64,000 nucleotides of DNA from Xiphydria camelus (Eukaryota; Arthropoda; Insecta; Hymenoptera; Xiphydriidae): NCBI GenBank assembly GCA_963678675.1, contig OY783201.1, positions 15,585,027-15,649,026 on the forward strand. Direction: 5' to 3'. Both the position numbers and the translations under genes were made by a program. The notes under the pieces were generated by a model. That model searched no databases, was not told where the DNA came from, and saw only the letters and a program-made list of their open reading frames with translations. The first letter of the stretch is position 1, and the number at the start of each line of letters is the position of its first letter. Shown in pieces: positions 9,174-21,997 of the stretch.

Positions 9174-11529
9174 TCACAAGTTTAACTTCTTAGGGGCGGT
9201 AACAAGACGTCCACTCCTAGTGCGATTAATTTCGCTCTTCGAGTTTTCCTCTGCAGAATGTTCCATCTCGATTGGGATTTCGAGAGCACCTCCTGTTGGC
9301 GTTGTATCGTGTGATTCTTCGAGCGACTCGGGCTCAGTCACCAAATCTTTGTTTTCGACCGTAGTCTTTTCCCATGTTCTAATCTCGTCGGGTGATGACA
9401 TCTCTAATGGATATAGTCGTTGGACAGGGCGTACGAGCTCGCCGCTCGCAGTTTTTAATCTGACAAAACGTACCTCTCCATCTCTGCCCCGAATAACCTC
9501 GGATTACTCGTGCTAAAGGCCAGTCAAGCTGCTTTTGATTGTCGTGGCCTACGAGAACAACATCTCCTTCTCGTAAAATTGTAGTGCCCTTAGTTGCACA
9601 TTTTGGGCGGGATAGCTGTCCCAGGTATTCCAATCGAAAGCGACGGCGCAAATCGTTTTTCAATTTCTGACGATATCGACGTCTCTTGCCCAGATCACTT
9701 TCTTCGGTGTTATCCAGATCGGGTACGCCTACTTCTAAAATGTCTTGTATGAACATCGCTGGTGTCAGCGGCGCCAATTGATTCGGATCCTCGGAGACAT
9801 GCGTAATGGGACGAGAGTTGACAATAGTTTCACAGTCGCACAACGTCGTACTGAGATCCTCGTATGTCAGGCGGGCCCGGCCTAGGACTTTCCTCAGTAA
9901 CTCTTTTACTGATCTCACCATACGCTCCCACCATTCCCTCACCAGGCAGCTGAGGGAGGGTTGAATCTCCAATCAATTTTCTCAACTGAACTGTATTCGG
10001 CGATCTTCTTCCAGTTGATTCCCCGCAAGAGGTTGTTGGTTTCGACAAAATTAGTCCCATTATCGCTGAATATAATGGACGGGCGTCCTCGCCGCGCTAT
10101 GAATCTTCGGAAAGCGCCTATGAAAGCTTCAGTCGACAGCGAAGTGACCAACTCAAGGTGAATGGCTCTGTATACCGCGCAAGTGAAGAGGCAAATCCAC
10201 GCCCTCTCTCAGATACAGAGGCCCTGCGAAGTCGACTCCAGATATTTCAAATGCTGCGGCATCTCTTAAGCGCTCTTCGGGCAGGGTAGACATTGGTGCT
10301 TCTATTCTTGTAGCCTTGTATCTCTTACAGATGACACACTTCGCGATCACAGAACGGATAGCTCGTCGGCTGGATATAATCCAAACTTGTTCTCGCAGGT
10401 TATTCATTACAATCTGTATCCCGGCATGATTAAGTTTTTCATGCCTATATTGTATCAGCTTCGCTGCTTTCGGGTGTCGCGGATCCAAATCTATTGGGTA
10501 ACGGAAGCCCCATTGGTCCTCCCTATTAGAAACCAATGTTTTTAAACGAATGGTTCCCACTTTATCCTTGAAGGGATTCAGGCCTCTAAGTCTTGGGTCA
10601 TTGGTACCGTCAAAGGATTCTTCTTGTGATAGGCTTAATAACTTCAGTTCAGCTTCCACGACTTCTTTTGCCATTAATTCTCTACCATGGTGCGAGCGAA
10701 CTTTCCGGCATTTCGCGATGAAGCGACGCATCCATGCCACCATGCGCAAAATCTTAGGGTATTTCGATGATCCTTTTAAATACCAATAGTCTTCTTGTTT
10801 TGGACTTGGCATAATCATGTTGCTCATTACAAGGTCGTACTGAACGGCTGACTCAGATTTCTTCCCTTTTAACGTCGACTTTTTAATCTCAACGTTGATT
10901 TCGTCCTCGTCTATGACATAGTCGGCCGAAGGCCATTGTTGACGTGGTCTCTTGAGCCATTCTGGTCCCTCCCACCATTTTGACTTGAGTAAATATTTTG
11001 CGTTACATCCTCGCGAGTGTCGATCGGCTGGATTCATCGTTCCGGGTACATGTTTCCATTGCTCAGGTTCCGACAATTGTCGAATCTCTTTCACTCGGTT
11101 CCATACGAACGTCGCCCACTGTATATCACGTTTGATCCACGATAAGACTGTTGTGGAGTCGCTCCAATAATATCTCTCAGCTTGTAGTTTGTTTAACGCA
11201 GTCAATGTGAAACTCATCAATCTGGTGCCTGTCGTGGCCGCAAGGAGCTCCAGTCTCGGTATCGTCAGCTTTCCTAGCGGTGCGACTCTCGCTTTAGCAG
11301 CGAGGAGTTGTATTCGAATGTCGTTTGGGGTTTCCGTTCGTGTGAACAGGACGGCCGCGTACGAGTATCGACTGGCATCAACGAAAACGTGAAATGATGT
11401 TACGTCTCCCCCCATCTCATGTCCAAACGCCTGTCTCTCGATGCGCAACTCTTGAAGGAGGTGTATTTCTTCATACCATTCTCGAAACTCGTCTTTAACC
11501 TCCTTACTGACTTCCGTGTCCCAATCCAA
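9174..11529 (-). pseudogene. BEL RNase H, integrase and C-terminal part of pol
   Basis: Four consecutive frames show, in order, RNase H-like FVDASRYSYAAVLF, an H2C2 zinc site (HEKLNHAG ... CVICKRY), integrase core pieces (GVDFAGPLYL, IIFSDNGTNFVE, then WWERMVRSVKELLRK), and a DUF5641-like tail (GDVVLVGHDN, LDWPLARVIRGY) ending at 9174. Frame changes occur near 10153, 9960 and 9500. Gene order with RT before integrase fits BEL/Pao. The integrase is disabled by the frameshifts. Confidence 0.9.
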
Positions 11530-11560
11530 GTCTGTAGTCCACAGTTTTTGTAAAATTAAT

Positions 11561-13320
11561 TTAGGACGCAGCGCGCAGAACTGGACACGCCATGCCGATC
11601 GGGTCGAAGATCTTTTGTGTGGCCTTTAAAATATTTCTTTTCGTCACTCTTTCAGGAATTGGTTCCTTCAAAGGCATCTTCGCTAGCGATAGTGTGTCCA
11701 TTTCTTTATCCCACCTAAGTCCGAGTACCGATGACTCCTGTTTTGATAACGACGAACCGGAATACTCCCATCCTCTAAGAAGAAAACCGCCTTTTTCCAT
11801 AACAGCTGTTGAGATTGTCTCGAACAAGCGTAGCTCTTCTTTCGTGTCGACGCTGGTCACGCAATTATCCACGTAAAATGATTTCATTAGTTTTCCGATG
11901 ATTCTACGCTGTTCATCCGTATTCGCTTGTTGTAGTTCTTTCTCGAGGTGCAATTCAATCATAGCACCTAGCAGAAACGGGCTACTTGTGACTCCGAAAA
12001 CGACTCGGCAGTGTCGGTAAACGTCGATATTCGATGGATCATCATCGTTCCACCATAAGAACCTCAGAACGTCTTGGTCTTTCGGCGTTACGCTGATTTG
12101 AAGGAAAGCTCGCTTAATATCCGAAATTACCCCAATTTTCTTCTCTCGAAAGCGCAGAAGTATCGTAGGAATCAATTCGATGAGATTCGGTCCAACTTCG
12201 AGACACTGGTTTAGCGAAAGTGAATCCTTTCCTCTCGCTGAAGCATCAAAAACTGGTCGCAGATGCGTCGTGCTATTCTCTTTTACAACATGTCTATGTG
12301 GCAGATAATAACCATGTCTTTTTATTTCCGCATGAGGAATCTTTTCGATGATTCCCTCCGCCATCCACTCCTGGAAGACTCGACAATAATCTTCGAACAG
12401 ATTTTCGGATTTTAATTTTCTTGTTGTGGTTTCAAGTCTCTTTATTGCCATTTCCTTGTTGTCCGTGAGTGGTGGGTTGCTTTCTTTCCACGGTAAAAGT
12501 ACCTCGTAACGTTCCGTGCTGTTTATCTTAACGGTCTGTCGAAATTGTCTTTTTACCTGCTCTTGATGAGCTTCTTTAGTCTTCACTTCAACAGGATCGG
12601 TGATGCCCAAAACGTCGAGATTCCACAGATCCGACACGTTTGCATCCTGAGCGAACATGGAAACTGTCAGCAATGCTGAGTCCACCCTCGACGATTTTCT
12701 TTGTGAAATTTTTCCCATTATAGTCCATCCCAGGCGAGTCTCGATCGCCGTCGCTCCGCATTTGAGATCTTCAACTCTTCCCGTTAGTAATTTTCCTATG
12801 ATATCCGCTCCAATAAGAATCGAGATAGGTTCGCTATTCTGTCCGACGTCTGTCAGTTGAATTCCCTTTTTACTTAACTCTTGGCTCCAGGGACCTTGTG
12901 CAATGCCAGAGATGCTATGACAGATAGTCTCTTGATCCAGCGCTACGAAATTACACGCATACGAGTCGTCCAAGCTGCTAAGTCGAATGCAATAGCCCTT
13001 GTGCTCCTGAGGCTCAGTTTTTGTACCTCCGAATAATAGGTGTATTATCTTTTGCCTTGCGACTTCTTCGTAACCCAACTCTTCGACAACTCGACCTAGA
13101 ACATAAGAACGGCGCGAACCTGTGTCTAAAACTGCTCGGACAATTTTTTCTTCTCCTCGATTGCGCATCTTCACGCGGAGTGTTTGTAGAAAGACCTCAT
13201 TATTAAGTGAAAGATTGGCCAGACTGCTCTCTGTTTGACTCTTGGTCGTTGCTTCTCCTGGTTTTTTCTCTGTCGATTTGTCCACAGTAATTCTACGGCA
13301 CATCAATAGCACGTGTTTTT
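11561..13320 (-). pseudogene. BEL protease and reverse transcriptase part of pol
   Basis: This long open frame follows the zinc knuckles in another frame. The aspartic protease motif VLDTGSRRSYV is near its start. The reverse transcriptase follows with LRPVFDASA, ISDIKRAFLQI, VFGVTSSPFLL and the catalytic box FYVDN. Many polymerases have D at the last position, and I do not know whether N is normal for this subgroup. The frame breaks near 11561 before RNase H, and another frame continues from 11529. Confidence 0.9.
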
Positions 13321-13989
13321 TTCCCGCACCAGGCACATTTTTGGTTATGTTTGCAGAATCTCCTACCATGACCGGACTTGAGACAGTTAAAACACGCATT
13401 TTTCTGTTTTACACACTCTTGTCTTTCTTCCAGAGACATTTTCCTCACGCTTTCACACTGTGCGCTCTCATGGTTTCCGCGGCAAAAAATACATTCTGTT
13501 TTACCCTCTTTTGTATTAAGTAGAGATGCCGCAGTTGCGGTTTCGTTGCTGGATTCACTTTTAATCTTCCTTTTACCTTTATCTTTTGTCGATTGCTCGT
13601 TGTTTATTCCGAAGCCACTCACGGCAATTGCGATTCTTTCTTCGTTATCTACTTCCGCTTGTAAGAAAATCATGAAATTTGTGAGACGATCCTTAGGTGT
13701 AACGGTTGCTGGTACCGCAGGAATATCATCAGCTTGTTCCCTCGGTGCGAACTTGGTGGCTGTACTCGTATGCCTTTGCCAAGCTCGTAGTATCTCTCCT
13801 GGCAATGACGACTCTACCAACGGATACAACATTGCAGCGCATGTATCCGTAGTCACTCCTAGTGATTCGAGAGAGTGCTCTGATGTGGGTCTCTAGCTTA
13901 TCGTAAATTGACGTCAACGAAACCATCCCTTTTGTCGTTGTAGCATTATTTAGAACTAATTTCAGCAGTTCCCGCACATACCCAGGTAG

Positions 13990-14215
13990 CAGATGTACGT
14001 GATAATGACGTGAAAAACTAGTCATTCGATCACTAGAAATGACGTGACGGATGTCGTGATTATGACGTGAAAATGACATCCTAATGTCTCAGACTGATGA
14101 CGTCATTTGAATGACGTGTTTGTGACGTCTTTCGGAACGTGTTTTTGACGACTCTTTAGTCGTGATTTTCACGTCTTCTCGCACGTATTTTTCACGTCAC
14201 TGTAAGACGATATAT
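13990..14215. repeat. Left subterminal TGACGT-motif array
   Basis: More than ten copies of GACGT or ACGTC, mostly as TGACGTGA, TGACGTCA or TCGTGATTATGACGT, occur in about 220 bp. The same motif fills the right end (21845-21995). Such arrays near TIRs are typical transposase binding sites. 14216-14470 is AT-rich with no gene. Confidence 0.8.
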
Positions 14216-14470
14216 TTTATAATGCTTATTAAAAAAACTTTCATTTAAAGTGTAAAATTTTTATTTTAAACGGTTATAAACAGTATAAATTTTGTTATAA
14301 ACTTTATGTATCGAACTCATCTTAAATCTTTTGTCGTAAATTGAAAAGTTAATGTTTTCAAAACTAAAACCTGTTCAATAATAATTCAAAAATTTTGAAT
14401 AGTTTATATTATACTCTACCTATATCTATCACCTGTGAATCTCGTACACCATTTTTTACACTCTGAAATT

Positions 14471-16597
14471 TCAAGAATTATATAAACTGTGTAATATAGG
14501 CATAGCTACTAACGTTTCACCTTTAAAAGAATAAACAACACATTTACAAAATATCTCAGAAACCGGCCAAACTTTAAGATTTGATAATTTATTTTCAAGG
14601 GCAAAAATAAATAGTTCACTAGAAGCATATGGATACAAATATGAATCAGAATACGATAGAAATTCCTTACCAATAATAAATATTCCATTCTTATCATTTG
14701 TTGCTATATTGTATATTTCAATAACTTTTTTTTTGTTTGCTTCCAAGGCATAACAATCTGCCCGGGAATGAGCAAATATTGATAGAGTTGCATTTTGGAA
14801 ATTAATTTTTTTAAATTGTTTACACCAGTTAAAGTCAAAGCATGAAATAAGGGGGCCCGCTGAATGTTCATAATTTACCTCAAAATTATTTAACTGACAG
14901 TTAGATTTTGTGATTATATCATCTTTTTCTTTAAGTCGCCTATGAATTTGTTGTAAAGGAAATTTAGGTGATCTAACTAATGATTTTAGCTGCCCTAAAT
15001 AATTTTCGAAAGGGAACGCCGAAAAGTTATCGAGAACACCAAACAGATCCACATCATCACAGAGATGGGACAACAAATGAACATTGTACACAAGAAAGTC
15101 TAAGCCATATAAAGTTTTTAGGTGATTGATAAACACATTTATCATATTTCTTACAAATTCGGTACCAAATCTTCTTAAATGAACTTCAGATAATAGGATT
15201 GATATGGAGAAATGAAATAACAAAAAGTTCTCATACACAGGGACACTCAAGACATCTTTTAAAACACAGGGACCATAATAAATTAAAAAGTTTCTAAACT
15301 CGGTGGCCTTCCAATACTGTAATTCTTCTAAAGAGCGAGGTTTTCTATTGAACTCGATGGGCATCATTTTTTTAAGAGAAAGCAAACGTTCGGATATGAT
15401 TTTTACCTTTTGACTTGACAACCTAACCTGTACAGGGCCTGTTCTTATCCAGGTATTAAGTATCTTTCTCATTATCCCCAAGCAAATATTGTGCATGTAA
15501 TCTGTGGGAAAACATTTAATTAAATCGATTGGTAATTCAAGCAATGGTGTTTGTGACACATGATGATCTTCATCAAGTTGTTGTCTAAAAGATATGTTTG
15601 TCCGTTTTTGAGAATCTAGACTGTCATAAACCACTTTGTTGTTCAAATATTCACCATATACTACACACTTGTCACAAGAAGAATAACCAGTGTGTGATTT
15701 AATACCTTTTAAATAAGCGCGGGCGGGTGCGTCGCAAACAAAACTGTGAACCACCACATTATAATGTTTTCCAGAGTCACTAACAAAACCATTTTGTAAT
15801 AAAAAGTTCAACTCTTTTATAAATGGAGCAAGAAAATCAGTTAAGGATCTAGGTTTACTTTTTCCACAAAATATTGAAATTGTAAACGGCTTACAGTTAT
15901 AAATATTTTTAATTAGTCCTAACACTGGCCAAAGTTGTGACTTAGAACTTTTAAAGAGTGGAATGCCATCAACATTGAAGGAGAGTTCAATTTGATCAAC
16001 CGATACATTATCTGATAGAAGTGCAGCAAGTGATCTTTTAATGCCAAAGTAACAGAACTGGCCCGTTTTTAATTCAACTATAGACGTTGAAATAGGAGTT
16101 ACCAGTAAAGTTCTACCATCCAACGGGACTTCAGGGTGATAATCAGACAGTATATGAAGTAGATCTGTTAAAGCAGAAAGAGACATTTTATGCTTTATAG
16201 CCCATTCTTTTAATTGTTTACAAAAATAATTTCCATCTGGTGGAAGATCAGAATTATTGTCATCTGAATTTAAAAATTCAAATTTGTTTTTATTACTACT
16301 AATACTTTCACTATCAGAAAACATTTGGTCATCTAAAACACCAGAATTAAAACTCAAGTCATCTGAATGGCCTGATGAGGCTTCTTCCACAGGGGTTAAT
16401 TTGAAATTGCTGTCATTTATTGTATTAATAAGGCAACTATTTGAATTATTTATGAAACTGTTGGAAAAATTATCATCGTTAACTATCATGGCACAAGAAC
16501 TAAATTCCTGTTTGGTAGTTTCTAAAGCCCTTCGACATCTCTGTCTTGGGCCAACAACTTCTTTCAATTTACGACTCGATTTACGATGCTCTGACAT
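14471..16597 (-). CDS. TNP2-like transposase, 708 aa, intact
   Basis: This is one uninterrupted frame starting MSEHRKSSRKLKEV, with a basic, Ser- and Asp-rich N-terminus. The conserved part includes WAIKHKMSLSALTDLLHIL, LSFNVDGIPLFKSSKSQLWP, IFCGKSKPRSL, FVCDAPARAYLKGIKSHTGY, CDKC, DYMHNICLGIMRK, FNRKPRSLEELQYWKATEFR and a C-terminal region with HLLSHLCDDV. These motifs belong to a large insect transposase family resembling TNP2/transposase_21 proteins; the Asp residues of VDG and CDAPAR are candidate catalytic sites. The gene starts 115 bp after the DUF4806 stop, so a promoter may lie in 16598-16711. Terminal ends with matching TIRs support its role. Confidence 0.8.
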   Translation of the reverse strand: MSEHRKSSRKLKEVVGPRQRCRRALETTKQEFSSCAMIVNDDNFSNSFINNSNSCLINTINDSNFKLTPVEEASSGHSDDLSFNSGVLDDQMFSDSESISSNKNKFEFLNSDDNNSDLPPDGNYFCKQLKEWAIKHKMSLSALTDLLHILSDYHPEVPLDGRTLLVTPISTSIVELKTGQFCYFGIKRSLAALLSDNVSVDQIELSFNVDGIPLFKSSKSQLWPVLGLIKNIYNCKPFTISIFCGKSKPRSLTDFLAPFIKELNFLLQNGFVSDSGKHYNVVVHSFVCDAPARAYLKGIKSHTGYSSCDKCVVYGEYLNNKVVYDSLDSQKRTNISFRQQLDEDHHVSQTPLLELPIDLIKCFPTDYMHNICLGIMRKILNTWIRTGPVQVRLSSQKVKIISERLLSLKKMMPIEFNRKPRSLEELQYWKATEFRNFLIYYGPCVLKDVLSVPVYENFLLFHFSISILLSEVHLRRFGTEFVRNMINVFINHLKTLYGLDFLVYNVHLLSHLCDDVDLFGVLDNFSAFPFENYLGQLKSLVRSPKFPLQQIHRRLKEKDDIITKSNCQLNNFEVNYEHSAGPLISCFDFNWCKQFKKINFQNATLSIFAHSRADCYALEANKKKVIEIYNIATNDKNGIFIIGKEFLSYSDSYLYPYASSELFIFALENKLSNLKVWPVSEIFCKCVVYSFKGETLVAMPILHSLYNS

Positions 16598-16711
16598 GTT
16601 AAAACCAGGCTCTTTAAACTTTAAAACGACAAAGTTAAAACAGAACGTAAAAGTTATAAAAAAACTATTTGAAATTTACACAAAAGTTAAGAAAAAACCA
16701 GAAACATATTC

Positions 16712-19700
16712 TTATTCATTGAGATCCCTGACACGTTTTCTTTGAATACGCTGCTTAGCATGTTTCAGCCATATCTTAATGACATTTTCTATCTCGGCCT
16801 CAGTTACGGCTGGCTGTTTAATTTGGATGCCACCTGGAGAAAAATAATTTAAATTAAGTAAAGATCTTAACTTCCCAAGTAAATAATACTTACGTATAAT
16901 TATTTTCTTCAGATTTGTCTCACTGAACGCCCGCTTTTCATTTCTTTGTCCAGCAAAGTTATACTGACACGCCAAATTATTTGACATTACCAGTCTTAAA
17001 ATTCTGTTGACGTGCCCGGTGGTTCCGTTACCACCTAGCGTAGAAAAGTATGAAGCCTAGAAAAAGGTTGAGTATGTAAGATTTTTTTATTTAGGTATTC
17101 AGTCAGGAATAATATAAAATTTAAACGTTGATGAGTGCAACAAAACACAAAATATATCTTTTGCTCAAATTTCGATTTTTTAAATTAAAATTTATTTCTC
17201 ACCAGGTTTTTTAAACGTTTACACATATAATCTGTTCACAATCTAAATAACAAATAGGTGGCTATGATATTTTTTTATCCGTTTGGCAATAACTCGAGCA
17301 ATAAATTTATTTTAATGTTGGCATAACTACTTAAACTCCATAAGGAACGTCATTTGTTGAATTAAAGGTTATAAATATGTCAAATTGGCATTGATTAATC
17401 TTTATTATTGTGCAGCATTGCCATATTTCATAGTATTATTTGAGGTCAATTAAAAATTAATTATAAAATATTCCCATTCCATATGAAAATTTATGATATT
17501 TGGCAACACCCCGAAATCAGTTAGCAGCTTAAATCAACCTAACTTTTTGAAACGCTTAATGTCAACCTGCCAAAATAGTATACCCGGTGGAATCTGTCAG
17601 GTCGTCATGGCCGCCTATTTGTAAGTAGATTGTGAAATAAATATATATATATGAATTTCTTTCAGATGGCGGCTACGTCATAACAATGACATCAGCAAAT
17701 TCCATAAGAATATATGCTTGGTGTCATCGATTACGTGCAGCCATTTGTAAAAAAATAAACAATACACACCAATTCATGACGTTTTTCTTCAACTTTATAA
17801 TGATCTTCGAAAACCTCAAAATCTGCTCGAGTAGTGATTGGAAAATCGATAGGAAGGTCCCTAGGTAATCCGGAAGTCACAATATTTGTCGATTGTTTTA
17901 GCAAGCCCTTGACTTCCTTCACCTCCTCGCGTAGCTTTCTAACCTCTTGAAAAATTTTTTCTAAGCCTAGAAAAAAAATTAAATGCAAACCTCAATGTAT
18001 AGTTTGTTGTATTCATAAGAAAGCGTACAAACCAGCAAAATAAACGCACCCTGATTTTGACAGTACTTGCTGGAAATGTATTAAAACTGTCACAATTCGG
18101 GTTCGTTGAATTTTCTAGTTTGTACGCTTTTTTGATGAATTGAATACAACTGAAAATGGAAAAAAGCAAAATAATTTTCTTAAAAAATATTGAACTGTGT
18201 TATGCCATATCAAGCATAAAAAATAATTGCTGTAAGTTTTTGACACTTACCAACTCTGCTTACAACGATCGAGCTTCCAGCTGAATGGATTTGATTGTCA
18301 TGTTCGGAAAATGACACATCATCTCCTATTCAAGAAAACAAAAACGTTCGATATAAAATCATATAAAAAAACAATGATTTGACATGACATAATATGACAT
18401 GACCGAAGTATACGAGCCCATTTATGTTCATTTTGTTAAATGGAAACCCATAATTTTTATTCCTTTTTATGAATTATCATTAAAAATAAAGGCTATGTTG
18501 TCCATGTATCAAGACAGAAAAGATTGTGTACTTAGAAAAGTAATTTGGAATAGTTTTATTTTGTCGCCCACAAACATCTGCCTGAAATGGCCGAAATGTT
18601 GTCCTATTTGAAGATATCGGCTTGAAATTTGGTACACCTTTTTATTTTTCATAAACAAACGAATCATTTAAGTACATCTGCAGTCACTTAAAAAAACGAA
18701 AGAAAATATGACAGTCACGTAACACACTTATGATCTCGTCAAACATTTTTTCACCTAAGGCTTCTATTTTAATGCGATCATTTTTGGAAATGGCTCACTT
18801 TGGATTTTATTTTGAGGACGCAAAAATTGACTTTATGGAACGAATAGAAAATAGCTATTTATGTAGGTACCGCTCGGAAAAAAATAGTTGAGTACATAAA
18901 AAAAATTGTGACACTTACCAATACAAACTCTGTTTAAAACTTTCGAGGTTCCAGGTGTTGCACAACGGGTAGTAAGTTTTTCTCGTTCGGAAAATAACGA
19001 CTCACCTACACCTATTCGAGGAAAGAAAAACATTTAAAATGCTTGATATAAAAATGTGAGCTGTTAAATTTAAATGTAAACATCAAATTGTCATCTCCTG
19101 CGCTTTTGTTTTACTTTACGCTAGCAGAAAAAATAATTTTTGCCTGATAATCGACCAATGGATAGGTACATAGATTTCAACCTATTTTACATACCTAGTA
19201 GGTATATCAGGATATATATCAATGATGAATAAGTATCACGATATATATCAATAATATTTATCCGATATATATCGAGTGAATATTAAATATTTTAAATTTT
19301 CGGCGAATCCGTTTTAAAGAATAGCAAAATCATACAGGAACTGATATAAGTAAATTAACACTTACTATTTGTTGCGACATCCGTGGTACTAAGAGTTTTT
19401 TTGGCATATATTGGGGATGACAGTCCTGACGGAGATTTCAATTTATCAAAACCCGGAGGTCTAGCTAGTGTCGTTCGAGGTGTCGTTGAATCCTCATCAC
19501 TTGAACTGCTGGAAGAGATTTTTTTTTGTTTAATTCGTCTTTTCGGTCGTTTTTCACAATCTGACGCCTCAGTAGTTGTGTGCACATCTGAAGAGCATTC
19601 GCACTTTTTAATTTTTTTTTTGTGCCTTTTTAATGTCGTCTGTAAAACAAAAGAAGGTATCTACATAAGTACAAAGGGAGTAAGTAAAAGCTACAACTAT

Positions 19701-20320
19701 TGTGATTAAACAAACATGCATTTGAAAGGTCTCTATAATAAACTTTATCCTGGACACATCAGAACTGGCCAAGTACTCGTACTTTTACGAGTAAAACAAA
19801 ATACGAGTACTTTTGTACGAGTATTTTTTTATTTTAGAGTACTTATTGCTCGTATTTTAAAATTGGAAAAGAGTACTCGTAAATAATACTCGATAAGTTA
19901 CCAGTATTTTTTACGAGTATTTTTTTAAATTTTAAAGTACGAGAAATAAGTAAGTACTCTAAAATAAAAAATACTCGTGCAGTACAAAAGTACTCGTATT
20001 TTTTTTACTTGTAAAAATACGAGTACTTGGCCAGCTCTGGGACACATTATAGGTATTAGAACTTTTAGAACGGTACTACACTCAAATATCCTAATAAAGC
20101 AAATTTAAGTGTACCCACCACATTCAAAAAAACAACGCTTAACGGCAAAAACTGTCCAAGTTGTTTCGTCAGGTTCTTCCGCATTAATCAACGCTCTATT
20201 AAACGAACTCGACGTTTTATATGGCGGCCATAAAACATCGTTTTTTAAAGGAGTGAACCACGAAGAATGGACGAGTCCTATTGCCCCATTTTCCATAAAC
20301 TCTACCCCCACATAAGCCAT
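16712..20320 (-). CDS. DUF4806 protein, seven exons, 374 aa
   Basis: Exons: 20320-20120, 19639-19366, 19011-18919, 18325-18251, 17966-17770, 17056-16894, 16833-16712. All introns start GT and end AG, and the phases agree, giving 1125 bp without a stop. Exon 1 has the N-terminal module typical of these proteins (VEFMENGAIGLVHSSWF, DVLWPPYK). Exon 2 is basic and Ser-rich. Exon 5 has a coiled coil (FQEVRKLREEVKEVKGLL) and LPIDFPITTRADFEVFEDHY. Exons 6-7 hold the DUF4806 core (LGGNGTTGHVNRILRLVMSN, QYNFAGQRNEKRAF, TEAEIENVIKIWLKHAKQR). The biochemical role is unknown. Its position inside the TIRs suggests an accessory or regulatory transposon protein. The start MAYVGVEF was chosen because the conserved module begins there; an upstream in-frame ATG exists. 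Confidence 0.85.
19760..20039. mobile_element. hAT-type MITE, 280 bp
   Basis: The ends are CAGAACTGGCCAAGTACTCG and CTTGGCCAGCTCTG, flanked by an exact 8-bp duplication GGACACAT (19752-19759, 20040-20047), diagnostic of hAT. The interior is made of many TACGAGTA-like repeats. It lies in the first intron of the DUF4806 gene. Confidence 0.92.
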
Positions 20321-21081
20321 ATTATGAAGTGATTGTTGCAGAGCAAAATATAATATAGACTTTATTTTGTTTTTACACGCCCCCATTGAACAACATGTTA
20401 TTAGGGATTGTTGCAAAGAGGTAAAGGATTTACCTTGATCTTAAATAAATAATTGTAGACTCCACCATCCCGACGCCATATTTTTCACTACCTAAATAAC
20501 TGTTTTTTAGCCTTGAACTAGAAACATCGTATAACTAAAGAGGAAATAAATAGGTTATTCACTCACCAGCTCGGACGTTTTTATCGGTTGGTTTTTAGTT
20601 TCTATCACAAAACACCTGGATTAATAATACATATTATATCCGCATATATCATATAATCAGCAAACAAAACACTTTAAACTTTAAACACACTCACTGCTGC
20701 AATACACCAAACTGAAACCGCCCGAAACTGTCGCCGAAACCCGAAAGCTAAGCGAAAGCGAAGATCGACCAATAGGAAGACCGAAACGTGTCAGGCGACG
20801 ACGCGCAAGGAAGGCATACGCCGGATTGGTTCGGTTATATCACCTAATGAATGGCGCCAACTTCAAATAAAGAGGGCCAATATAGATTTAAAAAATAGGG
20901 TTATTGAAAGCTATTTAAAATGGACAAATAGTTTTAAAAATACGATAATTAAACTAGGACGTGGTTTTTTACGCAATATATATAAACCTCATTTTACTTT
21001 CGAGCGACAAAAAAGTGAAGAAAGTATTGTGATCGTGTAAAAATTTAGGTTAAATTTTTTTAAATATCATTTTCTACTTAA

Positions 21082-21611
21082 GATGAAACGCCGGTAGATT
21101 CTAACCTAAAAATTCAATCTTATTTTTAACTAAATTTTTTTATAGTTGTACTATAAATATTAATACGGAACTTTGTACGTATATTTGAAATGATAGAAAC
21201 TTGCTCTAAAGAATTTTATTTATTTGATTAATAATAAAAATAATTGTTGTCTGGTGTTTATAAAATATTGCATGATTTTTAAAACAGTGTTAAAAACAAA
21301 TTATTGCATGTATGATATAAAAAAATAAAAGATTTGTGAACTATATCGCCCATAAAAAAGCCAAAGAATTTGTTTTTTTAATAACAGCTGGTATATTTAA
21401 ATAATTCTTAATTTTGTATTTTAAAAGTCGGTCGATAATCAACTTTAATTTTTTTTATTAATAATCAAATAAATAAAATTCTTTAGAGCAAGTTTCTATC
21501 ATTTCAAATATACGTACAAAGTTCCGTATTGATATTTATAGTACAACTATAAAAAAAATTTAGTTAAATATAAGATTGAATTTTTAGGTTAGAATCTACC
21601 GGCGTTTCCTC
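21082..21611. mobile_element. TTAA-flanked foldback element, 530 bp
   Basis: Arms of about 150 bp begin GATGAAACGCCGGTAGATTC and end CTACCGGCGTTTCCTC, flanked by TTAA (21078-21081, 21612-21615). This indicates piggyBac- or Kolobok-type mobilisation. It is non-coding. The rest of 20420-21845 holds no gene. Confidence 0.88.
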
Positions 21612-21844
21612 TTAAAGCGACATCAATTGTTTTTATTTAATTAGTAAAATAGTTATTTTTAATATGATATTATAAGGATTTTCTTGTTTTTTGAATACAA
21701 ATGCTTCAAGGTATGTTTTATTAAAATATTATATGAACAGAGTTTATATATAAATATATTTAAGAAAAAACACATTTGCAAAAAGCAGATTATTATATAG
21801 GTGCTCGTAAAATTTGTCAATCATCCACATTTTTTTGATGTAGG

Positions 21845-21997
21845 TATATGTATGACCAAAAAATGACGTGACTGTGGCGTTATTTTAATGACGATATTTT
21901 CACGTGAGATTTATCACGTCTTAATGACGTGTCTTTTTGGTTAGCTGACGAGTTATGACGAGATGTCACTTGAAAATGACGTCATTATCACGTACCT
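21845..21997. repeat. Right subterminal TGACGT-motif array
   Basis: TGACGTGA, TCACGTGA, ATGACGTG and TGACGTCATTATCACGT occur just inside the right TIR, partly as mirror partners of the left array. Confidence 0.8.
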
